This document shows positions 22,100 through 32,333 of a stretch of DNA of 64,000 bases, in pieces. Position 1 is the first letter of the stretch. Each line of letters begins with the position of its first letter. The notes under the pieces were generated by a model. It saw only the letters and a list, made by a program, of their open reading frames with translations, made no database searches and was not told the origin of the DNA. Location: positions 20,013,564 to 20,077,563 of the forward strand of contig CAIIXF020000007.1 of assembly GCA_903813345.2 (NCBI GenBank), given 5' to 3'. The translations under genes were made by a program, and so were the position numbers. The DNA is from Owenia fusiformis. Its lineage: Eukaryota > Annelida > Polychaeta > Sabellida > Oweniidae.

Positions 22100-22680
22100 T
22101 CAGTCAATTTTCACAAAGAATGGGTACGATGGTGTCATTTTAAGGAATGATAGAGACTGGTATTCATCCTTTCTCTCAATATCTAAGGAAGAGCATCAGA
22201 ACAAATTCTTGAAGGCAATAAGTGAGAAATCATCTTTGACAACTTATCGTGACATTCAGCCTAGTGCACTAAGGCAGGGAGGACTATTTGTGCTCCACCT
22301 CTGACTTTTATGGCCAGAAGATTAAATTTAAGGCTCATAGTGGCTGTTTTAGCACTAATGTTGATTTAAGTAGACAAGGCAAATGCAAAGATATTTGTAC
22401 TTTGTGATTTCAACTACCGCGATACAATTGATCATAGACTGTTTGAATGTCCAGCCGACCGCTTTATTAGACATGAACTCATGCTTGACTTTAAAAATGC
22501 TTGTAATAGTGAAATATTCTCATATTTCCTGCAACTGTCACTGCAGGAAAAAACTAAATGGGTACTGGGTTCATGTAACAGAGATATTTGGGGTTACGAC
22601 CTAGCCAGAAAAAATTTGATGCTTGGTCAAAGCGATTTTTTTTACATTGTAGGTCGAGGCCTAAGTGCGAGTCGTTCATG
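22100..22680 (+). pseudogene. LINE reverse transcriptase C-terminal scrap
   Basis: Two frames. The first (about 22105-22300) reads NGYDGVILRNDRDWYSSFLS. The second (about 22385-22679) reads FVLCDFNYRDTIDHRLFECP. The C..C....DTIDHRLFECP pattern is the zinc-knuckle-like C-terminal motif of LINE ORF2 proteins. A frameshift and stops separate the pieces. No A tail or target duplication was located. Confidence 0.55.
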
Positions 22681-22879
22681 AGTGAAAAAAACATGCAAGC
22701 ACACACTGTCACTACTAAATATGACATATTTATAACACACCTGAGGTGTGAAATAACGCACGTCTCGTAGAGCACATTTTAATCTTTACAACATCGCAGT
22801 CGGGCCCACGTTGGTCCAACAACTATTAAATAGCGCGTCAATATCTTTCTACGCATGCGTCTTGCTTCTTTCCTTATTT

Positions 22880-24291
22880 CCGGTAGTGATTCAATTATAA
22901 CCGCTGTCATAGTTCCACGTTTTATAGCATTAAGAGCACGAATTTAGAGATTGTACAACTGAATCTAAGGTATGTTTATACTCATTATTACAAAGTATAT
23001 ACGTTTATTGACCAGTGATGCTTAGTATTGCGATAAATGAGTTTTTCTTCACCTTCAAAACAAGAAAATTCAAAAATATGCAAATCATCGTGACTCACCA
23101 TAATGAATAAATGTAAGTAGCCTATAGTCCGAAGATCTATTGCCCTGCCTAGCTTTAAATTGTCAGAATACGAGTGTAATTTTATCTATTTGTCATAATA
23201 TCAGATGATATTACACTGGTTTTGACCGCTGTTGGATGTTGGAGTTGGGCCACCGTTGGCCCAATGTTAGGTCAGTTGTGCAGCCTATCATCATTAAGAA
23301 AGTTTTTAATTGTCATCAGATACACAGTTAGCTATATGTATGTATGTCACATTGTCCAATAGATGTAATCTTTCATTCCAAAAACACATTTTTTGAAAAA
23401 TTAAACTTCAGAGAAGATATGGAGAGAAAAACAAGGGATATAGTTTGCGACAGAACAATCCGTAGACGGGCTGTTAAAAATGCAGGTAGCATGGTTCCTT
23501 CAACTCCAGCCGAAACCAATAGTCAATCAGTGTGACCCCAAAAGATGTCGTGGAAAGGATTCTGGCATCACTATTTACTACTCCACTGGCTGTACTATTC
23601 AACTGGGGTTGGAAGGGAAGCAAACGCGGTTTGGGGAAAACCATGACTGCCCAAGTTATTAAAGGTAGCCAATTTTTTCAATTTTCAATTGTTGTCAGTT
23701 GCACGTGTAGATCTAAATTACAACAAATCGAACATTGTAGTAAGATATTTTATGGTCATGTCCAAAAAGCTGAGATTAGTATACCGAGTCTTTACTTGTA
23801 AAAGTATTATTGTCATTTGTCATGCCATTCTGCAAAGCAAAAAAGTATCAAGTGTATCAGTTTTATTTAACATTACCATTCCAGATGCAGCAAAGTGTTC
23901 GAATGTGAGTCCTATATTAAGCCCTGGCTTAAGTATGCTAGTGACAGGGATGGTGGGCGGAAAAGGAGGGCTTTATTGAAGAAAGATATGCATGTGTTCT
24001 TTTACATTCACCAATCAAATTGCTTGTCTTCTGAAATCTGCAAAATTTTCAGTCCCAGGGTCTTTATTCTAGAATGGCTGGTTGAATTATCCAAAAACTG
24101 CATACTATTTAAATAATCCGAAAAAAGCTAATTTTATCCTATTTTGTAGCCCAATAACTCTCACTACCAAGCCTTACATATGATTCTAAGTTGGACTCAC
24201 TAGTAACCATCTTTATTTGCAGAAAAGGAAGAAGCAAAAACTAACAATAGGCCTAAAGCAATTGGCAGTGGGTCGGACAGTGATGAATGAG
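22880..24291 (+). pseudogene. DUF4806-like gene remnant, several exons
   Basis: Candidate exons: 23419-23489 (IVCDRTIRRRAVKNA, donor CAG|GTAGCA), 23531-23664 (TPKDVVERILASLFTTPLAV then FNWGWKGSKRGLG, donor AAAG|GTAGCC), about 23885-23985 (ESYIKPWLKYASDRDGGRKR) and 24226-24291 (acceptor TATTTGCAG; acidic tail SGSDSDE then stop). The order and wording match the C-terminal DUF4806 region of invertebrate proteins of unknown function, where ERIL..LFT..LA..FN and WL.YA.DR.GGR occur. A possible untranslated first exon ends at AAG|GTATGT near 22971. The phase of exon 23531-23664 does not fit the next exon, so I call it a probable pseudogene. Confidence 0.55.
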
Positions 24292-24519
24292 AATCTTTGG
24301 ACTGTTTCACCTGGCCAACATTGTGAATAATAGACTCTAATATTTTGCAATAAAGTGGTCCATCATTATGTTGTCAAATGAACAAAGAAGACTTACTGCT
24401 AAAAACCATATTCCAACCTATATTTACAATCACGTACCATTAATTGTTTGGCCAAAGTCAACATCAGCATTATCAGAACGTGCATGTACCAAATTATTTA
24501 CCATGGTCTCTTGTAATAT

Positions 24520-25015
24520 TGTTGGTGGACCAACGTTGGGCCAACCACCCCATCTTGACCACCAGAGCACCAGCGTCTTTCGTAACATTGTCGGGCCAAC
24601 TGTAGACAAACGTTGGGCAAACTGTAGACAAACGTTGGGCCAACCAGTCTTGACAATTGTTGCCCCAACATTTTTCATAACATTGTCAGGCCAACTGTCG
24701 ACCAACGGTGGGCCAACCAGTTTTGACCACCAATGCGCCAACATCCCTTGTAACATTGTCGGACCAACTGTTGACTAACGTTGGGCCAGCCAGTCTTCTT
24801 ACTACCAGTGGGCCAACTATGAGCCAACGTAGCTTGAAATCATGTCGGGCCAACAATGGGCCAACAATGGACCAACGTTGGGCCAACCATATTTTCCTTC
24901 GGTGGGCCAACGTTGGGCCAATGGACATAGCGACGGTGGGCCAACCACGTCAGCCAATGTTGGACCAACAGATACGTAATTGTTTGGCCAACGTTGGCCC
25001 ATCAGAGTTGTGCTA
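24520..25015. repeat. GTTGGGCCAAC minisatellite array
   Basis: Irregular 70-92-bp units built from CAACGTTGGGCCAACCAGTC, CATTGTCGGGCCAACTGT and similar words. The motif is itself nearly palindromic, so frames open on both strands. Isolated related words also occur at 22797-22818 and 23240-23262, bracketing the 5' part of the DUF4806 remnant. Confidence 0.85.
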
Positions 25016-25807
25016 TCTGGGATGGCTTGAGAACCCCACAAGTTTTCTTAAAATATTCTATTGAGACTTTCTTTTCATCTTCATTGACATTAACTACTTT
25101 CCCCACATAGTAGTCCTTGGAAGATTTAATAATGGCAACAAAACTGTTCTTGGAAAACACTACATCATTGTCATTTTTGTAACTCACTGGTATCACTGGC
25201 ATATCAGTTTCATCATTTGAGATCACTGGCATATCAGTCTCATTATTGGTAATCATTGGTGTATCAGTTTCATTATTGGTAATTATTGGCGTATCAGTTT
25301 CATCATTGGATATCACTGGCGTATCAGTCTCATTATTGGTAATCACTGGCGTATCAGTCTCATTATTGGAGATCAGTGGCATATCAGTCTCATTATTGGT
25401 AATCATTGGCGTATGAGTTTCATCATTGGTAATCACTGGCATAGAAGTTTCATCATTGGTAATCACTGGTGTATCAGTCTCATTATTGGTAATCACTGGC
25501 GTATCAGTCTCATTATTGGTAATACTGGCATATCAGTTTCATTATTGGTAATAACTGGCATATCAGTCTCATTATTGTTAATCACTGGCGTATCAGTCTC
25601 ATTATTGGTAATCACTGGCGTATCAGTCTCATTATTGGTAATCACTGGCGTATCAGTCTCATTATTGGTAATCACTGGCGTATCAGTCTCATTATTGGTA
25701 ATCACTGGCGTATCAGTTTTATCATTGGTAATCACTGACAAAAGTCTGTGGAATTGAAAACAGTTGAGAAAGTTCATCCCAAAGCTATCGATCTTGAAAT
25801 GCGACAA
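25002..25807 (-). pseudogene. Minus-strand decapeptide-repeat protein with C-terminal SH3/Tudor-like tail
   Basis: Two minus-strand frames (25493-25807, then 25002-25496) encode about 18 copies of the decapeptide ITNNETDTPV and variants. The downstream frame then ends VFSKNSFVAIIKSSKDYYVG, KVVNVNEDEKKVSIEYF and a stop. The tail resembles the small barrel domains at the C-terminus of several transposon-encoded proteins (FVA..YD..WY.G.V...D....V). A one-base deletion near 25530 (a 29-base unit among 30-base units) splits the frame. The first Met overlaps the opposite-strand EnSpm frame. No upstream domain is visible. Confidence 0.5.
25190..25738. repeat. 30-bp coding minisatellite, ~18 units
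   Basis: Unit GTATCAGTCTCATTATTGGT + AATCACTGGC, repeated head-to-tail with point changes. The single 29-base unit near 25530 disrupts the minus-strand reading frame. The multiple-of-three length elsewhere is consistent with past coding selection. Confidence 0.95.
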
Positions 25808-26755
25808 AAATATGATAAACTGCCAAATAAAAGCCAGAAGCAGAAATATAGCAAATCTACAGGATTAAAAGGACAAACAGTACTAACCAGACAACAGCAC
25901 TATGATGGCTTACAGCAAATTTCCCCTGATGGTGCTCATGCCATTCAGGATTTAGTCCATCATTTAATGGACTTGATTACAGGAAAAACTGATTCTGAGA
26001 AGCTCAGAAATGCTGAAAAATTGTTTGGCCGCTTCAATAATACATGGATCGATAACACAAAGGAACCACCAGCAAAAAGGAGAAAACTCGCACAGCCACA
26101 ATCTCCATGGACTTTATCAACGTCCAATTTAAAGAAGGCAGACATTAGGGCCATGTCATTGCTTGTTCCCCATGGATGGGATTTGAAACCTGGACCTTTA
26201 TTCTCTAAGCCACATCTCCTGAAAAAAATGCACTCAAAAGCGCAATTTGTTAAAGAACATATTCTGATTTATTGTATTCGTGCCCTCATTGGAAATATTC
26301 AAATAGACACTCTAAAACAATTATTCAATTGCATTGATGAAATGACTGCAGCTTCAGTCCCTAAAGATTCATGGAGTCAGTTGGCAGAAAAGACAAGCGA
26401 AGCTTTGTGCATGCTCGAACAAGATTGGCCTCTTTCCCTACAGAACATTACTACCCATATATTCCATCATATGGTAATGGACTTAGAACGCTCTGGCCCC
26501 ATGTATGCTCGATGGACTTATCCATTTGAAAGAGTTCAGTGTTGGGTGGCACACCAGGCCCTGAACAAACAGCATCAAGAAGCAACCATCATGGAAGCAT
26601 ATGCAGTTTACGATTGGGTGTCCAATATGGCATTAAGCGGTCAGGCAGCTAAAGTCACCAAGAAAGTTCCATCAGAAACCCCCAAGACTATGACAGAGTA
26701 TATGTCAATGTCACCATCTACAGATAAATGTAGGACATTATCTTTGTTAAAATAG
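25748..26755 (+). CDS. EnSpm/CACTA-type transposase C-terminal region (DUF4218)
   Basis: A 335-residue open frame. Residues about 145-285 contain SLLVPHGWDLKPGPLF, LLKKMHSKAQFVKEHIL, then HHMVMDLERSGPMYARWTYPFERVQCWV and EATIMEAYAVYDWVS. This is the DUF4218 signature that follows the Tnp2 transposase core in EnSpm/CACTA elements of plants and animals. The catalytic Tnp2 part should lie upstream but is replaced by the minisatellite, so the protein is N-terminally incomplete. Residues 1-140 include KRRKLAQPQ, a nuclear-localisation-like stretch. Function: DNA transposition, inactive alone. Confidence 0.75.
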   Translation: MELKTVEKVHPKAIDLEMRQKYDKLPNKSQKQKYSKSTGLKGQTVLTRQQHYDGLQQISPDGAHAIQDLVHHLMDLITGKTDSEKLRNAEKLFGRFNNTWIDNTKEPPAKRRKLAQPQSPWTLSTSNLKKADIRAMSLLVPHGWDLKPGPLFSKPHLLKKMHSKAQFVKEHILIYCIRALIGNIQIDTLKQLFNCIDEMTAASVPKDSWSQLAEKTSEALCMLEQDWPLSLQNITTHIFHHMVMDLERSGPMYARWTYPFERVQCWVAHQALNKQHQEATIMEAYAVYDWVSNMALSGQAAKVTKKVPSETPKTMTEYMSMSPSTDKCRTLSLLK

Positions 26756-26799
26756 GACTATACATGTAGGAGAACAATTGCACATTTCTATGAAACCTC

Positions 26800-27216
26800 T
26801 ACCCTAATGAGAAACCAAATTTATGTGACATTGACCCAGTATGTAAGTCTGTAAGAGAGTGGAAAATATCAAGTGATAATAATGAATGGATCATATATAA
26901 ACCAGATACATCAACAACTAAAATGAACTCTTCTGCATATATAAAAATTAAAACTGAAATGAGATTTGGTTTAATTGAGAAAATTGTAACTCACAAATTC
27001 AAAAGTAAATTGGATGCCTGGGCTATTGTGTCTTTATTTCCACGGCCAGAAGAGACAGACTCCTTCTTTCATTCTCATAATATTAAATGTGATACCAAAA
27101 TATATCACTTGTCTCTTTTGAGCAAACCCTTAGCTGTAGCTGTTGAAGGAGATAGAGTTTGGTTTGTAAATTACATTTTAGTTATATGTATATTGTTTTA
27201 TCTTTGTTGTACATGA
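26800..27216 (+). pseudogene. EnSpm/CACTA transposase, extreme C-terminus
   Basis: Frame including MRFGLIEKIVTHKFKSKLDA, then LSKPLAVAVEGDRVWFVNYI and a stop at 27214-27216. In CACTA transposases DUF4218 is followed by a region of this kind (a FG.I..+..H.F segment then LSKPL..A.EGD.+W). It is separated from the 25748-26755 frame by a stop and is therefore a continuation broken by mutation. Confidence 0.55.
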
Positions 27217-27310
27217 CTAGCATATTATTTATTACGATAAAAATAATAAATGATTTCACTAAGTACACATAAGTGCATGCTTCTGTTGATTTGTCCACTT
27301 AGGAATACAT

Positions 27311-27389
27311 AAGGGTTATGTACTGGGAGGTTTTGGATACAGGGTTTATCCCAAGGGAAATCCTGTATTCAAAACCGACCGTACATAAC
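27311..27389. repeat. Foldback palindrome, relative of P4
   Basis: Begins GGTTATGTACTGGGAGGTTT and ends CAAAACCGACCGTACATAAC, near-perfect inverted arms. Together with 27394-27729 it reproduces in reverse order the P3-P4 pair at 1735-2220. Confidence 0.85.
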
Positions 27390-27393
27390 AGAT

Positions 27394-27729
27394 GTATTTC
27401 ATACCTACTGAGGTTTTAGGTACATCATACCTTACAAAGTTCCAAAATCCCAAAACATATGGTACACGTTTTCTTGTTCTTAAAGATTGCGAGATTTTCC
27501 AAAAATTTGAGAAACTTGAATAAATAATTTGAAAAAAAAATTTGAAAATGTTGAAAATAAATTTTGAAAAAAATTTTGAAAAAAATGAGGAAAAAATGTT
27601 TAGGAGCGGGACCGGGATGGATACAGACTGTATCCAATCCATCCCGCCCCGCTCCTCGGTGATATATCCCTAGATACAGTATATATTCCCGCTCGTTATT
27701 TACCTAGAACCTTAGTAGGTATGGAATAC
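27394..27729. repeat. Foldback palindrome, relative of P3
   Basis: Ends GTATTTCATACCTACTGAGG and CCTTAGTAGGTATGGAATAC are inverted. Inside are GAGCGGG / CCCGCTC blocks (27602-27655) as in P3. AT-rich TTTGAAAA stretches fill the left arm. Minus-strand frames here are artefacts. Confidence 0.85.
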
Positions 27730-27989
27730 AATTTCAACTGTGATGATTATCTGTATCTCCCAAAAGTATGCAAACATATTCAATAAATATAAAACTAATT
27801 TTAGAATTATTTCATTTTAAAATAAATCATAGTGGATTTAATTATGAAATTACTTTACTCCTGTAATGGAACACTGTACTAATAATCTATAAAAACAAAA
27901 ACACCAAGTATAAGGCAATCAAGAGATCAAAACATGTTAAAATGCAATCAAGGATTAAGAAAATGAAGTTTTACGTTTTACTTCCGATT

Positions 27990-28235
27990 CACACCAAACT
28001 TACAGTGTGACTTGGTATTAATTTTTGTTCCTAGAGGTCAAAGGGATTACATTTTATTTTCATACCATCTCACACCAGCAGTATGGTGTGACTAAGTGTG
28101 AGGTAGCAGGGGTTTAATCTCTTAATCCTTTCATACCAAGTCACACCAGTTTTATGGTGTGACTTGGTGTTAGATGGTAGTAAAATTATTTTTCATACCA
28201 ATTAACACCAGAAATGTCCCATTCACACCAAACCC
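27990..28235. repeat. Cluster of small CACACCA/TGGTGTG hairpins
   Basis: Repeated inverted words such as TCACACCAGCAGTATGGTGTGA (28069-28090, split by a short loop) and TCACACCAGTTTTATGGTGTGA (28141-28162), with related half-sites at 28000 and 28220. A nested hairpin family with no gene. Confidence 0.7.
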
Positions 28236-28255
28236 TGATTACTAGTGATATAAAG

Positions 28256-28625
28256 GACAACAGGTACATTTTGGTGCATTATTAAAATATGTCAAACTAT
28301 GCGAATGACATATTGTAGTACATTATTTTGGTACATTATGAAAATATGTCAAACTATGTGAATGACATATTATAGTACATTATTTTGGTACATAATGAAA
28401 ATATATCAAACTATGTGAATGACATATTGTAGAACATTATTTTGGTACATTATTAAAATCTGTCAAACTATGTGATGTAGTACATTATTTTGGTACATTA
28501 TTAAAATCTGTCAAACTATGTGATGTAGTACATTATTTTGTTACATTATTAAAATCTGTCAAACTATGTGAATGACATATTAATAATAAGTCAAACTATG
28601 TGAATGACATATTGTAATACATTAT
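28256..28625 (+). repeat. ~59-bp tandem repeat
   Basis: About six units of ATTTTGGTACATTATTAAAA + TATGTCAAACTATGTGAATGACATAT. Later units have lost about 12 bases (47-bp spacing near 28480-28560). Each unit contains an internal ATGTCA..TGACAT inverted word. Confidence 0.9.
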
Positions 28626-28639
28626 TAAAATACAAGCAG

Positions 28640-29330
28640 CCTACTATAATACAACATAAATGGCATTCGTTATGCCCTAATAATATATTTGAAAAAAATA
28701 ACTACAACTCTACAAACTTGAAATCACTTATGTCTCACAATGTAAATACCTGTTTACAATTGTCCTTCAAATGTATTGTATTCAGATAGTAATAAAATCT
28801 TCACTTGTAAACCCACATAGTTGTAGATTGTTCTAAAATATTATAGTCCTCGCTAAACCATCTTAGTGTTGCTACTTGTAGAGATTGTTTAGTGAACATT
28901 CAAGGCTATATCTCATTTATGACAAGATCATGTGCAAATCATCCAACATCTACAAAGTATCTACAACCTCTATTTTGCATTTGGACACCATTTATACATC
29001 AATATACTTAAGATTCCCATATCCCTGATCCAAGCATAGGTTGAAATTCCCCTACCAGTTATCCCTGATGTGTGCAAAATTAGTACAATTTTCTACACAA
29101 TGACTATAATATTGACGAACTTTCGTGTATTAACACTTCTTTATCTTCTGTTCAAGGGTGCGATATTGAATTTTTTTTTGAGTTATCAAAGATTACATTT
29201 TGACAGCCGATTTGAATTGAATGTCCATATTGAAAATTCTTGCCAATAAAATTTGAAATAGATCCGACATCAATTATTTGAGTTATTGCCGGAACACACA
29301 AATGAACACCCCTTCCATTAATCACAGCCG
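28640..29330. other. Non-coding AT-rich stretch
   Basis: Nothing recognisable on either strand. Confidence 0.4.
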
Positions 29331-29337
29331 TGACACT

Positions 29338-29490
29338 GATCTGTTGTGACACTGATCTGTTGTGACACTGATTACAGATCTCAAATGGCGGGAACGATTA
29401 CAGATCTCAAATGGCGGGAACGATTACAGATCTCAAATGGCGGGAACAGATCTCAAATGGCGAGAACAGATCTCAAATGGCGGGAACAGA
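29338..29490 (+). repeat. Two short tandem arrays (16 bp and ~26/17 bp)
   Basis: GTGACACTGATCTGTT three times, then ATTACAGATCTCAAATGGCG-type units five times, the last ones shortened to about 17 bases. Confidence 0.9.
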
Positions 29491-30786
29491 TGAAAAAAAA
29501 CACTTGCCTACATGTCTAGTACAGTTTCAGGGGTGAAATTGGCGAGAACACGGCGAGAAAGAGAGAATTATACTAGTACTATGAAATTCAATGATACTAC
29601 GAACGTAGTAAAAAAAATCTGGTAATTGGCTTTGCCAGTATGCTATCACCCGCCCTCCGAAGAATATTACACTTCCTTCTTCAATATATAAAAATAATAA
29701 AATAGGGGGTTAACCTATTAAATTAAAAAGCAATGTTGCTGGGGGTCCCCAATCTCCATATACAGGGTGGGCCAAAAAAAAGTTCACCCTTTTTCATTTT
29801 AATCTAACTTTCTTATTTTTGATGCAATGCCTCTAAAAATTGATATGTATATAGCTCAGACATTTCTGTACATGTTGTTAGGATTTGAGTGAAATTTATG
29901 CAACAGTGTTGTCATGACACCTAAAATATATTTATTGTGTGTCATGAAAAAAACAACAGAAATTCACTTCATTTACAAAATGGCGGATTTCAAAAAAGGA
30001 AGGAAATTTGAAAAGAAGTTATCATGGTAAATATAATTTTTATGTCAGTTAATGCAAAATATTACAAAGTAGAGTGTTAATTAATAGTCAGAGTTGATGA
30101 TAAACACCTCTTTAAACAATTAAGTACTCCCTACTTTGGTAGTGATAGGAATGTATTTTTCAATAATGTTGTGTCAAACTGCAACCACCAACTCTCCTCT
30201 GACTTTCTAGCAGGAAGTGTACAACTAAAAACATGTTGGGCTCTGGGAGATGACACTTTAATCTTGTGGGGACATGATAATTACGTGAAGTTTGACAAAT
30301 ATGTCAAATTGTTTTTAAAGAAAATACATGTACAGTGCACACAATAGTCGTATGCATGTTTTTAGTGGCCTTTTGCATGATATGTTTTATCCCATTTATA
30401 TTTTATATATGATGTATTGGATGCACCGATTGAGTGCCGCTGCTCTAAAAGCGTTTTCAAAAAAAAAAAAAAACTCTCTTATAAACACCCAATACTACCA
30501 TAGATGAGTTGGTCAACAAGTTACTGAAAATCCATGGTTTTATCCAATTTTCCTCATTTTTACGTTCACAATATTGATAATAATTTGATGGTTTTATGTA
30601 ATACACTTATGATATAATTACAAATGAATAAGTTATTAAATTCTACATAATATAATTTGTACAAGATGCCATTTTAATTCTGTTCATGCTTTATAGTGCA
30701 GGGAAAAGGGGTACTCAGAGTTGGGAATACTAATACTGGTGATTTTATTCCAAGCTCAGAGTCATTGGGCACCCCTTAAGAGTTGA

Positions 30787-31047
30787 GTTCAAACTGATTT
30801 TATCCCCCCTGACTTATGGCCCCCAAATAGCCCTGATCTCAATGTTATGGATTATTTTGTGTGGGGTGAACTAGAAAAACATGTTCATAGTGTTCCCATC
30901 CATTCAGTTCAAGAACTCCAACAAAGAATAACTTTATGTTGGGAACAACTATCACAACAATCAATTAACGCGGCAATAAATAAATGGCGTCATAGACTAA
31001 AACTGGTTGTGCAGGAACAAGGAGGACATATTGAACATTTACTTTAA
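30787..31047 (+). pseudogene. mariner transposase C-terminal fragment
   Basis: Reads DFIPPDLWPPNSPDLN, then MDYFVWGELEKHVH, ending GGHIEHLL and a stop. The WPPNSPDLNxxDYFVWG block contains the third acidic catalytic residue (SPDLN) of the mariner DDD/E triad, and GGHIE is the usual C-terminus. The first two catalytic aspartates and the helix-turn-helix are missing, because the upstream 1 kb within the TIRs has no readable frame. The stop codon overlaps the TTAA where the MITE inserted. Confidence 0.9.
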
Positions 31048-31745
31048 CCTTTAGCAGACCACCGGCGGCCGCGTCCGCCCATTCAAAACTACCGCCAGAA
31101 TCCACCGGCGGATCTGGACGACACAAATCTAACTTTTGAAAACTTTACTTTTTCCCGCCGTTCTTATGATCCAATTAGATTGCCTGATTTATTCAGTCCT
31201 TAGTAAGTGACTTCCTGTTGACCTAGAAATGGCGATGTTTCGAAAAATATTTCTTAATTCAACAATTTAAACAGTGTTTAAGTCGTTTTTAGTGAACAAA
31301 TCGTACAAAATGACGGCCAAATACGATCACAACGAAAATGTGGAGGAAATGGATTGCGATTTCGAGCTCTTTAGGCTCTTGGAAGCCGATAATGGTCATC
31401 GAAAATAGAAACTAGAATATTTTCTGAACTGAAAAGAAGAACATTTGATCGCTGCAAATTCAGTTTTGGATTCTGACCAGACGTTGAATCTCCCGAGGGG
31501 CGAAACGGCGGATTTCGGAGGAGTATTCATGGTATATTTATGCCCAGTCGTGTTTATGTACGAAAAAAAATCATGAGAACATTTTTCTCATGAGCCACGC
31601 TAGTGTATCTTCCCTTTGTGAAAATTTTATCCAGATTCATTCAGTAGTTATTGAGATATTAATTATTTAGTCCAGGCATATCATTTTTGAAAAATAAGTC
31701 AGATGCGTGGGATATATTTGCTGAAATAAGTCAGAGTGCAGAAGG
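31048..31745 (+). mobile_element. piggyBac-type MITE, copy A
   Basis: 698 bp between TTAA (31044-31047) and TTAA (31746-31749). Ends are CCTTTAGCA and the inverted CCTTCTGCA. A GC-rich subterminal region has CCGGCGG words. It is homologous to 51726-52442 and 61515-62199, which lie in the opposite orientation. TTAA duplication with CCTT-type ends is the piggyBac signature. Confidence 0.85.
31310..31408 (+). CDS. 32-codon ORF in MITE copy A (vestigial transposase N-terminus?)
   Basis: ATG at 31310 in the context TACAAAATGACG, stop at 31406-31408. The peptide has KYDHNENVEEMDCDFELFRL and then LEADNGHRK. The same ORF, same length, is present in copies B and C with only a few residue changes. An acidic N-terminal peptide of this kind is typical of piggyBac transposases, so it may be the retained start of the parent gene, cut short by the internal deletion. 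It has no known domain. Confidence 0.5.
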   Translation: MTAKYDHNENVEEMDCDFELFRLLEADNGHRK

Positions 31746-32333
31746 TTAAAAACAAAACAGCCAAAGACACTCCTAATGTTATATATCGACCTTGTTTAGA
31801 AATGTCTCAGTTATCTACATATCAAAGGGATTGCATCAAAAATAAAAAAAATGAGATTAAAATGAAAAAGGGTGAACTTTTTTTTGGCCCACCCTGTAAG
31901 GACCAGAGTAACTACGTCACTGCATAAATTATAAAGTAGTTCCGGTTGTTATGACAGATGGTGTACAGTCTTGATGAGTAATCCATTTGCGAAGTGGGGA
32001 ACATTTTTGCTGTCGCTTCATATATCTCATGACAGCCTCTCCAAACTAGATTAGAGTAGGTAAATTGTTATACTTACCCCTCCTGATAAATACTCAATTA
32101 CCAACTTCGAAACCGAAATTGGGGAACCCTTTCCACGATATTTTATATCGGAACTATTTATTCACGAGCAATATCGGCGTAAACTATCAGTACGACTGCT
32201 TATGGTCAAGTTGTCTTAATATTACTACGCGCTTATTAGTATTTATGAATGGAATATTTGGGGCCAGGGCAGGGGTTCTACTAGACTACTACAATAGTTT
32301 TTTTTCTATACATCAATCTAACTTATGTTGTAG

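Larger units (their letters stand above)
29763..31896 (+). mobile_element. mariner-type transposon with nested MITE
   Basis: Terminal inverted repeats of about 45 bases start CAGGGTGGGCCAAAAAAAAG at 29763, with the reverse complement ending at 31896. Both ends are flanked by TA (29761-29762, 31897-31898), as expected for Tc1/mariner insertion. Of the transposase only the C-terminal part survives (30787-31047). A 698-bp TTAA-flanked MITE is inserted at 31048-31745. Without it the element would be about 1.43 kb, a normal mariner size. Confidence 0.9.

Noticed and set aside
24368-25064. Overlapping frames on both strands in the GTTGGGCCAAC array
   Set aside because: Near-palindromic repeat words open several frames at once. 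No domain and no splice support.
25413-25757. Plus-strand frame with SLLVITGVSV repeats
   Set aside because: Shadow of the 30-bp minisatellite. The minus strand has the better case because it continues into a non-repeat tail.
27346-27642. Minus-strand frames rich in Phe/Lys
   Set aside because: They cover the TTTGAAAA-rich arm of the palindrome at 27394-27729.
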